NCBI GenBank assembly: GCA_016714535.1
Contig: JADKDR010000018.1
Location: 1-64,000 of the forward strand
Source: Bacteroidota bacterium
Lineage (GTDB): Bacteria; Bacteroidota; Bacteroidia; AKYH767-A; OLB10
DNA length: 64,000 nt
Direction of reading: 5' to 3'
Positions 37,725 to 47,472 of the stretch are shown piece by piece. A model generated the notes under the pieces. It did not search any database. It worked only from the letters and a program-made list of their open reading frames with translations, and was not told where the DNA came from. Within the stretch, counting starts at the first letter, position 1, and the number at the start of each line of letters is the position of its first letter. The translations under genes were made by a program, and so were the position numbers.

Positions 37725-38384
37725 TTACCTTTTCTTTTTAGGGCCGTAGCGCTTTCCACCATTTTGCATTTCTCGCCTGGGTGCTTTTTCTTTTATGGTG
37801 CGTTTAGAAGTTTTTGAAATACTGCTTGCAGCAGCTTGTACATCCTTTATTTCCTGCAACCTGTAATTATCACTTAGGTGCAGCTTGCCATTCGATAGCT
37901 CCTTTAGTTGATCAATTATTAATTGGTCTTCTACGTTTTCTTTGTTCCAGGTTACATACAATATTTTCATAAAGTTGGCAAGGTCTACCGTTAGTTTTTG
38001 TCGTGCAGCGCCTTCTTCCAGTTGTATGATTTCGCCAATCACTTTTTCAACGTTCTTACCATAATGTGCCCATCTGATTTTGTAAGTGGGGTAACTTGGC
38101 TTTTTGGGTTTTACCTTTAATGCTTTTTCTGTAGGAACCGGATATGGTGAATCTACATCAAGTTTAAAGCCGCTTATTATAAAGAGGTGATCCCAAAGTT
38201 TATGTTTAAAGTCGGTAATATCACGTAAATGTGGTAATAGAGCACCCATTACATTTACAATATATTGCGCACGCTTGTTGCGCTCATCGCGATCCTCAAT
38301 TTTACATGTATCTTCTACAAAGTGTTGTATGTGGCGTCCATATTCTGGTATGATAAGATGGTTACGCGCTGTATTATATTCCAT
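37725..38384 (-). CDS. DUF4290 protein
   Basis: A 219-aa cytoplasmic protein of DUF4290, a family largely confined to Bacteroidota and without known function. Conserved start MEYNTARNHLIIPEYGRHIQ, then RNKRAQYIVNVMGALLPHLRD and KLWDHLFIISGFKLDVDSPY. The C-terminus is strongly basic (KAPRREMQNGGKRYGPKKKR), which might favour nucleic-acid or ribosome contact; that is inference from charge only. First of a two-gene unit with coaD. Confidence 0.9.
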   Translation of the reverse strand: MEYNTARNHLIIPEYGRHIQHFVEDTCKIEDRDERNKRAQYIVNVMGALLPHLRDITDFKHKLWDHLFIISGFKLDVDSPYPVPTEKALKVKPKKPSYPTYKIRWAHYGKNVEKVIGEIIQLEEGAARQKLTVDLANFMKILYVTWNKENVEDQLIIDQLKELSNGKLHLSDNYRLQEIKDVQAAASSISKTSKRTIKEKAPRREMQNGGKRYGPKKKR

Positions 38385-38559
38385 ATGTGCTTATTTTAGG
38401 GGCAAATGTATTTTAAAAAATGAATCTTCGATCTTCTTTTTTTATTGGCAAATTGGACTAACAGAAACAAATCATAGATATGATTTCTGCGCCTTTTTTA
38501 TTGAGTGGTATCAATTTGAATTCAATTTGTATTTTCGCCACCGTTAATCACTTTTTTCT

Positions 38560-39483
38560 ATGATGAAACTACCTTTAATTCTTTTTGTATTAGTTTTATT
38601 TTTATCCAACCTTGGCTATAGTCAAACCGATAGCACTATGCTTGCACCAAAGAAGGATCCAACCAAAATTTGGAATAAGGGTGGAGTAGGTGGAGTGCAG
38701 TTTGTACAAGCAGCATACAGTAATTGGAGTGCCGGAGGCGAAAACTCCCTGGCCGTAACCGGATTACTGAATTTGTATGCCAATTATGAAAAGAAAAAGG
38801 CTACCTGGGATAATTACATGGATGTGGCGTATGGATTTATCAGAACCTCACAATTTGGAGTTCGTAAAAATGATGACCGCATGGAGATTAACTCATCGTT
38901 CGGTTATCGCGAAAAACAAACCAATTGGTATTACACCGTTATGGTAAATGGACTTTCGCAATTTGACAGGGGTTACAATTTTCCTGATGATAGTACAAGA
39001 ATTTCGAATTTTGCAGCGCCTGCTTTTGTAAAAATTGCCATGGGGATAGAACATAAACCCAATAAAAACCTGCGATTGCTTTTGGCCCCCATTACCGGCA
39101 AATCAACCATTGTGACCGATACCATGGTAAACGAGATTGATTTTGGTCTTGATGAAGGAAAACGTTGGCGAAATGAGTATGGGGCTTATCTTAAATTTTA
39201 TTATCGAAAAGAAATTTTTAAGAATATCATCTTTACAAACAAGACTGACCTCTTTAGTAATTATGCCGAAGACCCACAAAACATAGATATTACTACGCAA
39301 ATTCAACTTACTTTTAATGTAAACAAATACATGAGTGCCGGGTTGACATTAGATATGATCTATGACGATAACATTGCTGTGGCTGTATTTGATGAAGTGA
39401 ATGGTGTGCGCGAACAAATAGGAGAGGGGCCTCGCATGCAGCTTAAAGAGGTAATTACTCTTCGCCTTGCTGCTAAGTTTTAA
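38560..39483 (+). CDS. DUF3078 protein (predicted outer-membrane beta-barrel)
   Basis: A 307-aa protein with a signal peptide (LPLILFVLVLFLSNLGYSQ) and the DUF3078 signature WNKGGVGGVQFVQAAYSNWSAGGENS. A beta-rich body follows (NWYYTVMVNGLSQFD, YGAYLKFYYRKEIFKNIIF), ending KEVITLRLAAKF with a terminal Phe typical of outer-membrane barrels. The family is widespread in Bacteroidota with no assigned role. Confidence 0.88.
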   Translation: MMKLPLILFVLVLFLSNLGYSQTDSTMLAPKKDPTKIWNKGGVGGVQFVQAAYSNWSAGGENSLAVTGLLNLYANYEKKKATWDNYMDVAYGFIRTSQFGVRKNDDRMEINSSFGYREKQTNWYYTVMVNGLSQFDRGYNFPDDSTRISNFAAPAFVKIAMGIEHKPNKNLRLLLAPITGKSTIVTDTMVNEIDFGLDEGKRWRNEYGAYLKFYYRKEIFKNIIFTNKTDLFSNYAEDPQNIDITTQIQLTFNVNKYMSAGLTLDMIYDDNIAVAVFDEVNGVREQIGEGPRMQLKEVITLRLAAKF

Positions 39484-39650
39484 AGAGAAATCTTTTGGTG
39501 TAATTTATATTCTGCAATCAATTTTATGTATTCCTAAAAAGTACAGTTGTCAATTTATTATACATTGGTAAAAGGAATACAATGTTTGCTATTACAGCAA
39601 CTTACTAGTATTGCAAAGGATAATAAAAAAGAAAAATGCCTTTAGGCGGC

Positions 39651-40988
39651 TTATGCTTCTACTAAATTATTCAAACGATAATAGTGTTTTACATCTGCCT
39701 TGCCATGATTGCGCACATACTCTTCAAACTCAGGGCGGAAATGCCTGATAGCTGCTGCTACGGGCCATGCTGCGGCTTCGCCAAGTGGACAAATAGTTTT
39801 TCCTTCTATTTTGCTTTGTATATCCCATAGCAAATCGATATCACTAATAGTTGCATGACCATGAATAAATTTGTGCAGCACTTTTTCCATCCATCCTGTG
39901 CCTTCGCGGCAAGGGCTACATTGCCCGCAACTTTCGTGGTGATAGAAGCGTGTGAAGTTCCAGAGATTTTTTACAATACTTGTGTCTTCATCCATAACGA
40001 TAAATCCTCCCGAGCCAAGCATGGTGCCTGTTGCAAAACCTCCATCAGCAAGACTTTCGTAGGACATAAGTCGTGGATCTCCATTTGCTGTATTTAAAAT
40101 TAAATTTTTTGGCAGCACGGGCACGCTTGAACCTCCGGCAACAACTGCTTTCAATTCTTTTCCATTGCGAATGCCACCACAATACTCGTCACTATAAATA
40201 AATTCTTCTACAGGCAAGCCTAACTCAATTTCGTAAACTCCCGGTTTGTTTATATGCCCCGATGCCGAAATCAATTTTGTACCTGTTGATTTGCCAATAC
40301 CGATTTTTGCATACTCATCGCCTCCCATTTCTATTATAGGTACAACCGCTGCAATGGTTTCTACATTATTTACTACGGTGGGGCAGTCCCATAATCCTTT
40401 TACCGCAGGAAAAGGAGGTTTAATACGGGGATTGCCACGCTTTCCTTCGAGCGATTCTATCAGTGCAGTTTCTTCTCCGCATATATAAGCCCCTCCACCG
40501 CAATGTACATGCAAATCGTGGTCGAATCCGCTTCCCAAAATATTTTTTCCCAGGTAACCTTCTGTATATGCTTCATCAATGGCCTTTTGTAAAATATGAA
40601 ACTGATGCATCATTTCGCCCCGGATATAAATGTACGAAGTGTTGGCGCCCAGAGCAAAACTCGAAATAATCATACCCTCAATAAGGATATGTGGCTTACG
40701 CTGCATAAGATAGCGATCTTTAAAAGTTCCGGGTTCACTTTCGTCAGCATTACAAACAAGATAACGTGGCACTCCCGGAGGCTTTGCTATAAAGCTCCAT
40801 TTCATTCCGGTAGGAAAACCTGCACCACCACGGCCGCGCAATCCTGACTTTTGAACCTCGGTAACTATTTCTTCCGGTTTCATATTGAAAGCCTTGCGCA
40901 GGTTGGTGTAGCCACCAAATTGTGTGTATCCTTCAATGCCGGTAATGGCAGGATTATGTATGTTATTAAGCAATATCTGACGACCCAT
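39651..40988 (-). CDS. nuoF: NADH-quinone oxidoreductase subunit F
   Basis: The NADH-binding subunit of respiratory complex I, holding FMN and iron-sulfur cluster N3. The 445 aa carry SGLRGRGGAGFPTGMKW (NADH/FMN site), CNADESEPGTFKDR (FMN), the glycine-rich GGGAYICGEETALIESLEG, and the N3 cluster ligands ESCGQCSPCREGTGW plus a later Cys in TICPLGE. Intact and of normal length. It stands alone: the neighbours are a DUF3078 gene and a DNA repair gene rather than nuoE or nuoG, so complex I genes are dispersed here or the operon is split. Confidence 0.96.
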   Translation of the reverse strand: MGRQILLNNIHNPAITGIEGYTQFGGYTNLRKAFNMKPEEIVTEVQKSGLRGRGGAGFPTGMKWSFIAKPPGVPRYLVCNADESEPGTFKDRYLMQRKPHILIEGMIISSFALGANTSYIYIRGEMMHQFHILQKAIDEAYTEGYLGKNILGSGFDHDLHVHCGGGAYICGEETALIESLEGKRGNPRIKPPFPAVKGLWDCPTVVNNVETIAAVVPIIEMGGDEYAKIGIGKSTGTKLISASGHINKPGVYEIELGLPVEEFIYSDEYCGGIRNGKELKAVVAGGSSVPVLPKNLILNTANGDPRLMSYESLADGGFATGTMLGSGGFIVMDEDTSIVKNLWNFTRFYHHESCGQCSPCREGTGWMEKVLHKFIHGHATISDIDLLWDIQSKIEGKTICPLGEAAAWPVAAAIRHFRPEFEEYVRNHGKADVKHYYRLNNLVEA

Positions 40989-41019
40989 AACTATTCTATG
41001 AATTTCTTTTTAACTACGG

Positions 41020-41027
41020 CAAAGGTA
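41020..41027 (-). promoter_or_regulatory. Possible -7 promoter box for nuoF
   Basis: TACCTTTG on the minus strand is a full match to the Bacteroidota TAnnTTTG -7 element, 31 bases upstream of the nuoF ATG. The upstream -33 element is not clear. Confidence 0.5.
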
Positions 41028-41254
41028 ATTTTTTTAAAGTTTGAAAGTAAAATTTTGTTTCAGATTTAATGCCTCCATTTGACTATTATTAATAGAATGC
41101 TTCTTCCTAAATAAACTTCATTTATGCACGTAAGCAACCTTAATTAAACAAGCTGTTGAGGCGCGGTATGCATCATCGAAAAGGTCAAATTATATCGTGC
41201 TCTAATTTGCAAAGTGCTGCAATAAAAATTCTTTATGCAATGCGCGGCTATTTT

Positions 41255-41851
41255 TTATTTCCCTTTTTCGAAGTTGCGTTCAATCCATACCACTGCTTTT
41301 TTTACATAGTACTCCTTATCACCTTTTACTTTAAGCAATAGTTCTTTTATGGCAGGATGCTTTTCTTTTTCTCTGGTATAGTATTCCATCAAAACAATGG
41401 CAAGCCTGCGTTGCCATAAATTTTCTGAAACAATTAATCTTCCTGACAATTTTGTTATTTCATCAAAATGTGTTTTTACAATTCCCTTGCAAGCCTGCAT
41501 GCCAAAGGCATCGCACACCGCCCAATTATTTATACTACCCGAAAATTGTTCAACTATTTTTAAAGTAAGTGCAGGATTTTTTTTTCCGGCTTTTTCAAGA
41601 ATCTTGGCCGCAAGTATTTGTGTTTCGGGATAAGTAGTAAGACATAATTGCTCAGCCAAAGCAAGGGCATCTTCCTTGTCTGATTTTAATTGTGTATTTA
41701 ACTCCTTGGCTAGTTGATTTATTACAGGCATGCGCACACCTATTGGTGTTACTTCGCCAGGAATAAATTTTTTAAACGCTGCAATCCCTTCCGGTGTGCT
41801 TGCTTTCTGTAAGCGGATAATGATATCGTCAATTTGTTTTTTCGTATTCAT
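41255..41851 (-). CDS. DNA alkylation repair protein (AlkD-like)
   Basis: A 198-aa HEAT-like helical protein of the DNA alkylation repair (AlkC/AlkD) superfamily; characterised members are glycosylases removing positively charged alkylated purines. Visible features are PIGVRMPVINQLAKEL, ETQILAAKILEKAG, INNWAVCDAFGMQACKGI (the WxxxD-type region), WQRRLAIVLMEYYTRE and YYVKKAVVWIERNFEKG. It is slightly shorter than typical AlkD (about 230 aa). Divergent from the YdeI-like gene. Confidence 0.85.
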   Translation of the reverse strand: MNTKKQIDDIIIRLQKASTPEGIAAFKKFIPGEVTPIGVRMPVINQLAKELNTQLKSDKEDALALAEQLCLTTYPETQILAAKILEKAGKKNPALTLKIVEQFSGSINNWAVCDAFGMQACKGIVKTHFDEITKLSGRLIVSENLWQRRLAIVLMEYYTREKEKHPAIKELLLKVKGDKEYYVKKAVVWIERNFEKGK

Positions 41852-41919
41852 TTGAAAAAAATGTGTGAAGATTAACTAAGTAGTTTATTAATTTGGGCTC
41901 GTAAATAAACACTATTCGT

Positions 41920-42534
41920 ATGGGAAAAAGAACTGTAACTTTTGATAATTATATAAGTAAGTCAGAGGTATTTGCCCGCCCAATACTTACTTACCTGCGC
42001 GATGTAATGCATGATAGCTGCCCTGAAATTGAAGAAAAGTCGAAGTGGGGTATGCCATTTTTTGTTTATAAGAATGACAACCTTTGTCACATGGCATCGT
42101 TTAAAAAGCACTGTGCCTTGGGATTTTGGAAAGCACCCCTGTTTAGTAAAAATAAGTTGCCTCAAGTAGATGACAACGACAAAGCCATGGGACAGTTCGG
42201 AAAAATTAGCAGCATCAATGAGTTGCCATCTAAAAAGGTACTACAAGCATTTATTAAAGAATCTATTGAGATTATTGATAAGGGAATAAAGCCACCACCC
42301 AAACCTAAAGTTACAAAGGCAGAACTGCCTTTGCATCTTGATTTTTTGAAAGCACTATCAAAAACAAAAAAAGCATTGCAAGTGTTTCATGATTTCAGCC
42401 TCTCGCATCGCAATGAATATGCCGGTTGGATAAACGAAGCTAAGACCGAAGCCACTCGCAACAAGCGAATTGAACAAGCCATAGAATGGCTTAACGAAGG
42501 GAAAGGAAAAAACTGGAAATATGAGCGTAAATAA
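41920..42534 (+). CDS. YdeI/OmpD-associated family protein (DUF1801 fold)
   Basis: A 204-aa cytoplasmic protein: a DUF1801-like N-terminal half (ARPILTYLRDVMHDSCPEIEE, KSKWGMPFFVYK, FKKHCALGFWKAPLF) and a C-terminal bacteriocin-protection/YdeI-type tail (FSLSHRNEYAGWINEAKTEA, RIEQAIEWLNEGKGKNWKYE). The family is implicated in peptide resistance in enterobacteria but its biochemical role is unknown. Its stop is one base from the stop of the convergent large gene. Confidence 0.85.
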   Translation: MGKRTVTFDNYISKSEVFARPILTYLRDVMHDSCPEIEEKSKWGMPFFVYKNDNLCHMASFKKHCALGFWKAPLFSKNKLPQVDDNDKAMGQFGKISSINELPSKKVLQAFIKESIEIIDKGIKPPPKPKVTKAELPLHLDFLKALSKTKKALQVFHDFSLSHRNEYAGWINEAKTEATRNKRIEQAIEWLNEGKGKNWKYERK

Positions 42535-42535
42535 T

Positions 42536-45223
42536 TTATTTTAATGAAATTACTTTCAACGTAGTGCCCGATAAAATCAAAATATCGGTATTGCCATCAT
42601 TATTCAGTTCGCATAGTATAGGGATACCGTTACAATCCATGTTGCTGCCTTTAATTTCTTTTCCGCTTGCATCAGCCATAAACAATTTATTCTTTTCATT
42701 ATTTAGCCATACTACATAGCGGTTATTGTTTTCGCTTTGTGCAACGCCAAGCCACATGGCATATATGTTAGCCGATTTGGTATGAAATAGCTCATCGTTA
42801 GCAAGGGTATAAGCACTTATACTCTGATCATCAATAGTCACATAGCACGTATTGCCTTCAGCCTCAAGCTCGGCAGTAATAACATACGTATAAGGCATTC
42901 CAATTAATGGTACTTCGGCAGTAATTCCTTCTTTATTTATTCGCATCAGGATACCCGTGGTATCCAAATATTCGATGGCGCAATTTTTTGCATCTATCAA
43001 TATCTGAGAATTGTTCTTTACCATTGCTCCTGATGGCATTCCATCAAGCAGGGCACCGGTAAGTTTATCTATTTGTACAATTCTGTTTTGTACATCAACC
43101 GATTTAAGCCAAATTCCATTATTACATACTACTTCGGTTAGGGGCTCCGTTAATTGGGTTGAGGCTTGGTAGTTCCATTCCTGAATAGGTATTCCCGATG
43201 AGGTGTAGCAATAGACATTGGCATTTTCGCAAGGCATGTAGATGCGATATTGTTTCGATTCAGAAAAGTCGAATACACTTAACGAAGCAGAAGCACGAGC
43301 TGGTAATCGTTTTGGAAAACCTTCCATGGTCATACCACTCAAATTGATAACATACAGTAACGTATCGGTATTAAATAAAAGATGATAATTTCCGGTTTGA
43401 TTTAAATCGAGGCAATATATATCGCCTTTTATTTTATCATTAAAGTGAATTCGATGTTCAATTGCGCCTTTATTATTCACTAGTAAAATATTGTCCAAAG
43501 TGTCTTGCAGTGCTATTAAATGAATAGAATCGTTGTCGGTTTTCACATAGCTGATATAGGACGAATTAACCTCAGGCATATCAGAAGTGAAGCGTGTGTA
43601 TAGAATATCTTTAATGGCACGCGAGCTAATCACAGTTGCTTCCGATGCGCAGTATGTTTCCTTAGCTTGTGCAGTATAAAAGAACATGCCGCTTGTTTCT
43701 AATTGCATTTGATATGCCTGGTAATTAGATTTCCAGGTTTCGTTTAGCGTAGGCTCCAGGTTGTTCAATGCCATATCTGTGTTTACATAAATAAGGTAGT
43801 TGCAATTGGCATTCACTTTAGAACTGATAAGTTCAAATTCGTTTTCCTGTTTTATTAAACGATTGGCTTTTACGGTTTCTATATACGTTTTGAGGTCAGA
43901 AAGTTGATTGGCAACAACCAGAAATTCGCCTACGTTAGCCACATAGTTTTGTGTGATGCCAGCAAAATCATTTCCAAATAGCACCTGCAATGCATTGCAC
44001 TCAGGTAATTTTACGAGATTACTTTCTTTATATTTTTCCGATTCAAGTTGCACCGGTGCATTCTTCTTGGCATATTGAATAAGCCTGAAAATGCGCGAAC
44101 GCGCATTTTCGTTTGCAATAACAGCAACAAGTCCATTGCCGTTTCCGTTGTGTTGTGCTTCAAGGGCAATCAGGCTGATTTCGTTGTCAATCATTTCATT
44201 GAGCAATGCATCAATGCTTTGGGCACCTTTGGGTGTGGCAGCCGTTACCGTTTGTAACGCTTTCTGATAAGCACCGTTTTGCCTATACACATTACTTACA
44301 GCGGTTTGCAACAAATTTTTATCGGTAAAAGCATAGCTTTTACACCAGGCGGCATTTGCAGGCAGCGCATTAAAGGCGCCATTGTTTGTTTCTTTTTGCC
44401 CCTGGAATATTGAAAGAAAGGAGGATGCATCATAAGCTGTATTTCCGGCAAGTGTAAGATGATATTCGTCTACCTCTGCCATATAGGAGGCAAAGTTGCC
44501 AAAGGAAACATCAGGAATGGCGTTTTTAAATAGTTGCTGCCAAATGATATGGCAGTTGGCATGTTGCACATACACTTGAATGTCACCGTTAGTATATATG
44601 TTTTTGTCGTTATAATAAGTTCGCCAGGTGTTATCATCTTTGTTGCTGCCATTATTCGATTGTCTGATGGCATCTTCTATAAGCAAAGGATTAAAACTTA
44701 CAGCCATCACATTATTGAAAGAAGCAAAATTCAAAATGCTTTTTCCAATATAAAGTTGCAAAACATCGGTACCATTAAAATTTCTTTTTTCTACTTTATC
44801 AACTTTGCCCCATATGGCCTCGGTTGTATTACGCACCTGATCTTCGGTTATATCAAGTTGTGGCAGGTAATACATAAAGTCCAACTTTCCCTGCACTTGT
44901 TGATGTATAGAGATGTACAGGTCATTGCGTGTAATAATGCCGATGGAGGAGGAAGAGGATTCGCCATTCGCAATTTTTTGCAGCAAGGCATTCACTTCCG
45001 TCATGCCCGGAACATTTTTAAATTTTGTAAAAAGAAAATTTTTAAGAATGCGGTTGGCATTGGCTTCGTTTGGCTTAAGTTGTATTACGCATAGTGCATC
45101 GCCAGGTACCGACCTGAAAACTGCTTCGGTTCCCGCCCCACGGTTAATGAGGTAGTATAAACCAAACGCTACCCCGGCAAGAATAACTACGGCAATAAGT
45201 GACGATCGTATAAGCCTGGTCAT
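42536..45223 (-). CDS. Large membrane-anchored protein, unknown family
   Basis: An 895-aa protein from the ATG at 45223 (MTRLIRSS); an upstream ATG at 45274 would add 17 residues before the membrane helix. One N-terminal helix (SLIAVVILAGVAFGLYYLI) anchors it, and the rest would be periplasmic. The first 500 residues resemble DUF3352-type proteins in style (DALCVIQLKPNEANANRILK). The last 350 look like a propeller with recurring strand pairs (YHLLFNTDTLLYVINL, YRIYMPCENANVYCYTSSG, SISAYTLANDELFHTKSANI) and end with a repeat-like LCELNNDGNTDILILSG. Function unknown. Between rnhB and the YdeI-like gene; no close operon partner. Confidence 0.6.
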   Translation of the reverse strand: MTRLIRSSLIAVVILAGVAFGLYYLINRGAGTEAVFRSVPGDALCVIQLKPNEANANRILKNFLFTKFKNVPGMTEVNALLQKIANGESSSSSIGIITRNDLYISIHQQVQGKLDFMYYLPQLDITEDQVRNTTEAIWGKVDKVEKRNFNGTDVLQLYIGKSILNFASFNNVMAVSFNPLLIEDAIRQSNNGSNKDDNTWRTYYNDKNIYTNGDIQVYVQHANCHIIWQQLFKNAIPDVSFGNFASYMAEVDEYHLTLAGNTAYDASSFLSIFQGQKETNNGAFNALPANAAWCKSYAFTDKNLLQTAVSNVYRQNGAYQKALQTVTAATPKGAQSIDALLNEMIDNEISLIALEAQHNGNGNGLVAVIANENARSRIFRLIQYAKKNAPVQLESEKYKESNLVKLPECNALQVLFGNDFAGITQNYVANVGEFLVVANQLSDLKTYIETVKANRLIKQENEFELISSKVNANCNYLIYVNTDMALNNLEPTLNETWKSNYQAYQMQLETSGMFFYTAQAKETYCASEATVISSRAIKDILYTRFTSDMPEVNSSYISYVKTDNDSIHLIALQDTLDNILLVNNKGAIEHRIHFNDKIKGDIYCLDLNQTGNYHLLFNTDTLLYVINLSGMTMEGFPKRLPARASASLSVFDFSESKQYRIYMPCENANVYCYTSSGIPIQEWNYQASTQLTEPLTEVVCNNGIWLKSVDVQNRIVQIDKLTGALLDGMPSGAMVKNNSQILIDAKNCAIEYLDTTGILMRINKEGITAEVPLIGMPYTYVITAELEAEGNTCYVTIDDQSISAYTLANDELFHTKSANIYAMWLGVAQSENNNRYVVWLNNEKNKLFMADASGKEIKGSNMDCNGIPILCELNNDGNTDILILSGTTLKVISLK

Positions 45224-45331
45224 GTTACTGTAATGTTGTTTCCATAATCTTTCAAAAGTACGTAAGCCTGTCAAGTGACTTACTTATAGCAGCCTGCAAT
45301 TATCTACACAAAGATGTTAATAAGGAAAGGC

Positions 45332-45928
45332 TTAAAATAAGCTCAGTTGTTTGCTCTTAAGATGAAATGATTTGCGGTGATGCTCGCAATAGCCATGCTG
45401 CCTGATGGCTGCAATATGCTGGGCTGTAGCGTAAGTTTTATTTTTTATCCATTGATAATGCGGAAATTGATTGTGTAGTTTTTCTACATGTTCATCGCGA
45501 TACGTTTTTGCAAGTATGCTGGCTGCGGCAATGCTGGTATAAATGTTATCCCCTTTAATCACACACTCATGAGTCATTTTCTTGTAAGATTTAAACCGAT
45601 TACCATCTACAATGATGTGATTAAATTTAACACTAAGTTGATCTAATGCCCGATGCATGGCAAGTATCGATGCATTGAGGATATTTATTTTGTCTATTTC
45701 ATTAATGTCAGCCATACCTACGGCATAGGCTAGGGCGTGGTCTTCTATATAACTTCGCAGTGCATTGCGGTTGGCTTTATTCACCTGCTTACTATCGTTA
45801 AGCATTGGGTGATAAAAGTCTTGTGGCAATATGACAGCGGCAGCAACTACCGGTCCGGCAAGGCATCCACGTCCTGCTTCATCGCATCCTGCTATTACTC
45901 CTTTTGCTTTGGTATATGTTAACAACAT
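45332..45928 (-). CDS. rnhB: Ribonuclease HII
   Basis: Cleaves RNA in RNA-DNA hybrids and excises misincorporated ribonucleotides. The 198 aa show the catalytic DEAGRG motif (AGCDEAGRGCLAGPVVAAAV) near the N-terminus, the second acidic site IIVDGNRFK and the third Asp in AKTYRDEHVEKLHNQFPHY. Intact; length is normal. It stands alone between the large membrane-anchored protein gene and the divergent flippase. Confidence 0.96.
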   Translation of the reverse strand: MLLTYTKAKGVIAGCDEAGRGCLAGPVVAAAVILPQDFYHPMLNDSKQVNKANRNALRSYIEDHALAYAVGMADINEIDKINILNASILAMHRALDQLSVKFNHIIVDGNRFKSYKKMTHECVIKGDNIYTSIAAASILAKTYRDEHVEKLHNQFPHYQWIKNKTYATAQHIAAIRQHGYCEHHRKSFHLKSKQLSLF

Positions 45929-46025
45929 CGTGTATAGAACTAACTACGGCCTTTAGTGCAAACATTCAAAAAATATTACGTTTGTGCAACCTCACCACAC
46001 AATGGCCCTCGACTTATAAAGTAAT

Positions 46026-47462
46026 ATGCAGGCAAAGTTTATAAAGAATATTTTTCTGTTGGTCATAATCAATTTATTGGTAAAGCCATTTGGAATTCTT
46101 GTAATTGAGCCTGGCGTGCAAAATACCGTGGGGGCTACAGCTTATGGTTTGTACAATGCACTTTTCAGTTTTACTCTTGTATTTAATATTCTGCTCGATG
46201 TGGGTATTAATAATTTTAATAACCGCACCATTGCACAACAAAGTAATTTACTTGGTGCACATTTTCCGGGTATTGTAGCATTGCGTTTAGTTCTTGCTAT
46301 TGTTTATGTACTAGTGCTGGTAGCAGCTGCTTTGGTCATTGGCTACTTGCCCGCTTATTGGATGTTGCTTATGGTTCTTGCTTTCAATCAGGTGCTAGCG
46401 GCATTTTTATTATTTATCCGTTCCAATATATCGGCCTTGCAGTTTTATAAAACCGATTCATTTTTTTCTATATTCGATCGGGTAATTCTTATTGCTATAA
46501 CCGGATGGATGCTGTTGTATCGCAAACCGGAATTTAAAATTGAATGGTATGTGCTGGCGCAAACAGTAGCATACAGTATATCCCTTATTACTGCATTCAT
46601 AATTTTAGCGCAGCATACCAAATCTATATTTCCAAAATGGGAGGGACAATTTAGTGCAAGCATATTGCGTCAGAGTTTTCCATACGCATTCCTCATTTTA
46701 CTAATGATATTGTACAGCCGTGTAGATGTAATTATGCTTGAGCGCATGTTGCCCGATGGAGCTTTACAAAGCGGCATCTATGCGCAAGCGTTTCGCTTGC
46801 TCGATGCCTGCAATATGATTGGCTACCTCTTTGCCGGATTATTGCTGCCTATGTTCGCACGTATGATCCAACTCAATGAACCGGTTGAGCAATTGGCGCG
46901 ACTCTCGTTCAACCTCATTATGGTGCCTGCACTTACTATTATTGTAATAAGTTTTTTCTTTTCGAAAGAAATAATGGATACCCTATACATTGCGCATACA
47001 GATGAGTCGAGCGCCATACTTGGGTTGGTAATGATAGGCTTTGGTTGCTTTGCTTCCAATTATATTTTTGGAACATTGCTTACTGCCAAGGGTGACCTAA
47101 GCCTGCTTAACAAAACCGCCATAAGCGGAGTTTGTATAAACATTGCGCTCAACATCGTATTAATTCCAAGCTACAAAGTAAATGGTGCTGCTATTGCTTC
47201 TGCTATTACACAGGTGGTGATGAGCGTGCTTCAGTTACTTATAGCTCACCGCCAATTTAAGTTTAATTATAACTGGAATCAGTTTGCCCGAATTTTAGCT
47301 TTTGTAATTTGCCTGATAGCAGCCACATGGCTATTTACTCAAGTGAGCACCGGGTGGATTATTAAAGTAACGGGTACCGTATGCGTTTCTCTTTTATTAG
47401 CAATGATGTTGCAGTTGATTAATTTAACTGCTCTCAAAAATCTATTATTATCTAAAGAATAA
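46026..47462 (+). CDS. Polysaccharide/lipid flippase (MOP superfamily)
   Basis: A 478-aa integral membrane protein with about 12-14 helices, of the Wzx/MATE-like 'polysaccharide biosynthesis' family that flips lipid-linked sugars across the inner membrane. Typical features are an N-terminal GATAYGLYNALFSFTLVFNI, NNFNNRTIAQQ on the first loop, and SRVDVIMLERMLPDGALQSG, the conserved loop before helix 7, followed by YLFAGLLLPMFARMI. The substrate is not inferable, as no glycosyltransferase is nearby. cutC follows after 10 nt. Confidence 0.88.
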   Translation: MQAKFIKNIFLLVIINLLVKPFGILVIEPGVQNTVGATAYGLYNALFSFTLVFNILLDVGINNFNNRTIAQQSNLLGAHFPGIVALRLVLAIVYVLVLVAAALVIGYLPAYWMLLMVLAFNQVLAAFLLFIRSNISALQFYKTDSFFSIFDRVILIAITGWMLLYRKPEFKIEWYVLAQTVAYSISLITAFIILAQHTKSIFPKWEGQFSASILRQSFPYAFLILLMILYSRVDVIMLERMLPDGALQSGIYAQAFRLLDACNMIGYLFAGLLLPMFARMIQLNEPVEQLARLSFNLIMVPALTIIVISFFFSKEIMDTLYIAHTDESSAILGLVMIGFGCFASNYIFGTLLTAKGDLSLLNKTAISGVCINIALNIVLIPSYKVNGAAIASAITQVVMSVLQLLIAHRQFKFNYNWNQFARILAFVICLIAATWLFTQVSTGWIIKVTGTVCVSLLLAMMLQLINLTALKNLLLSKE

Positions 47463-47472
47463 TCTACTGTAT

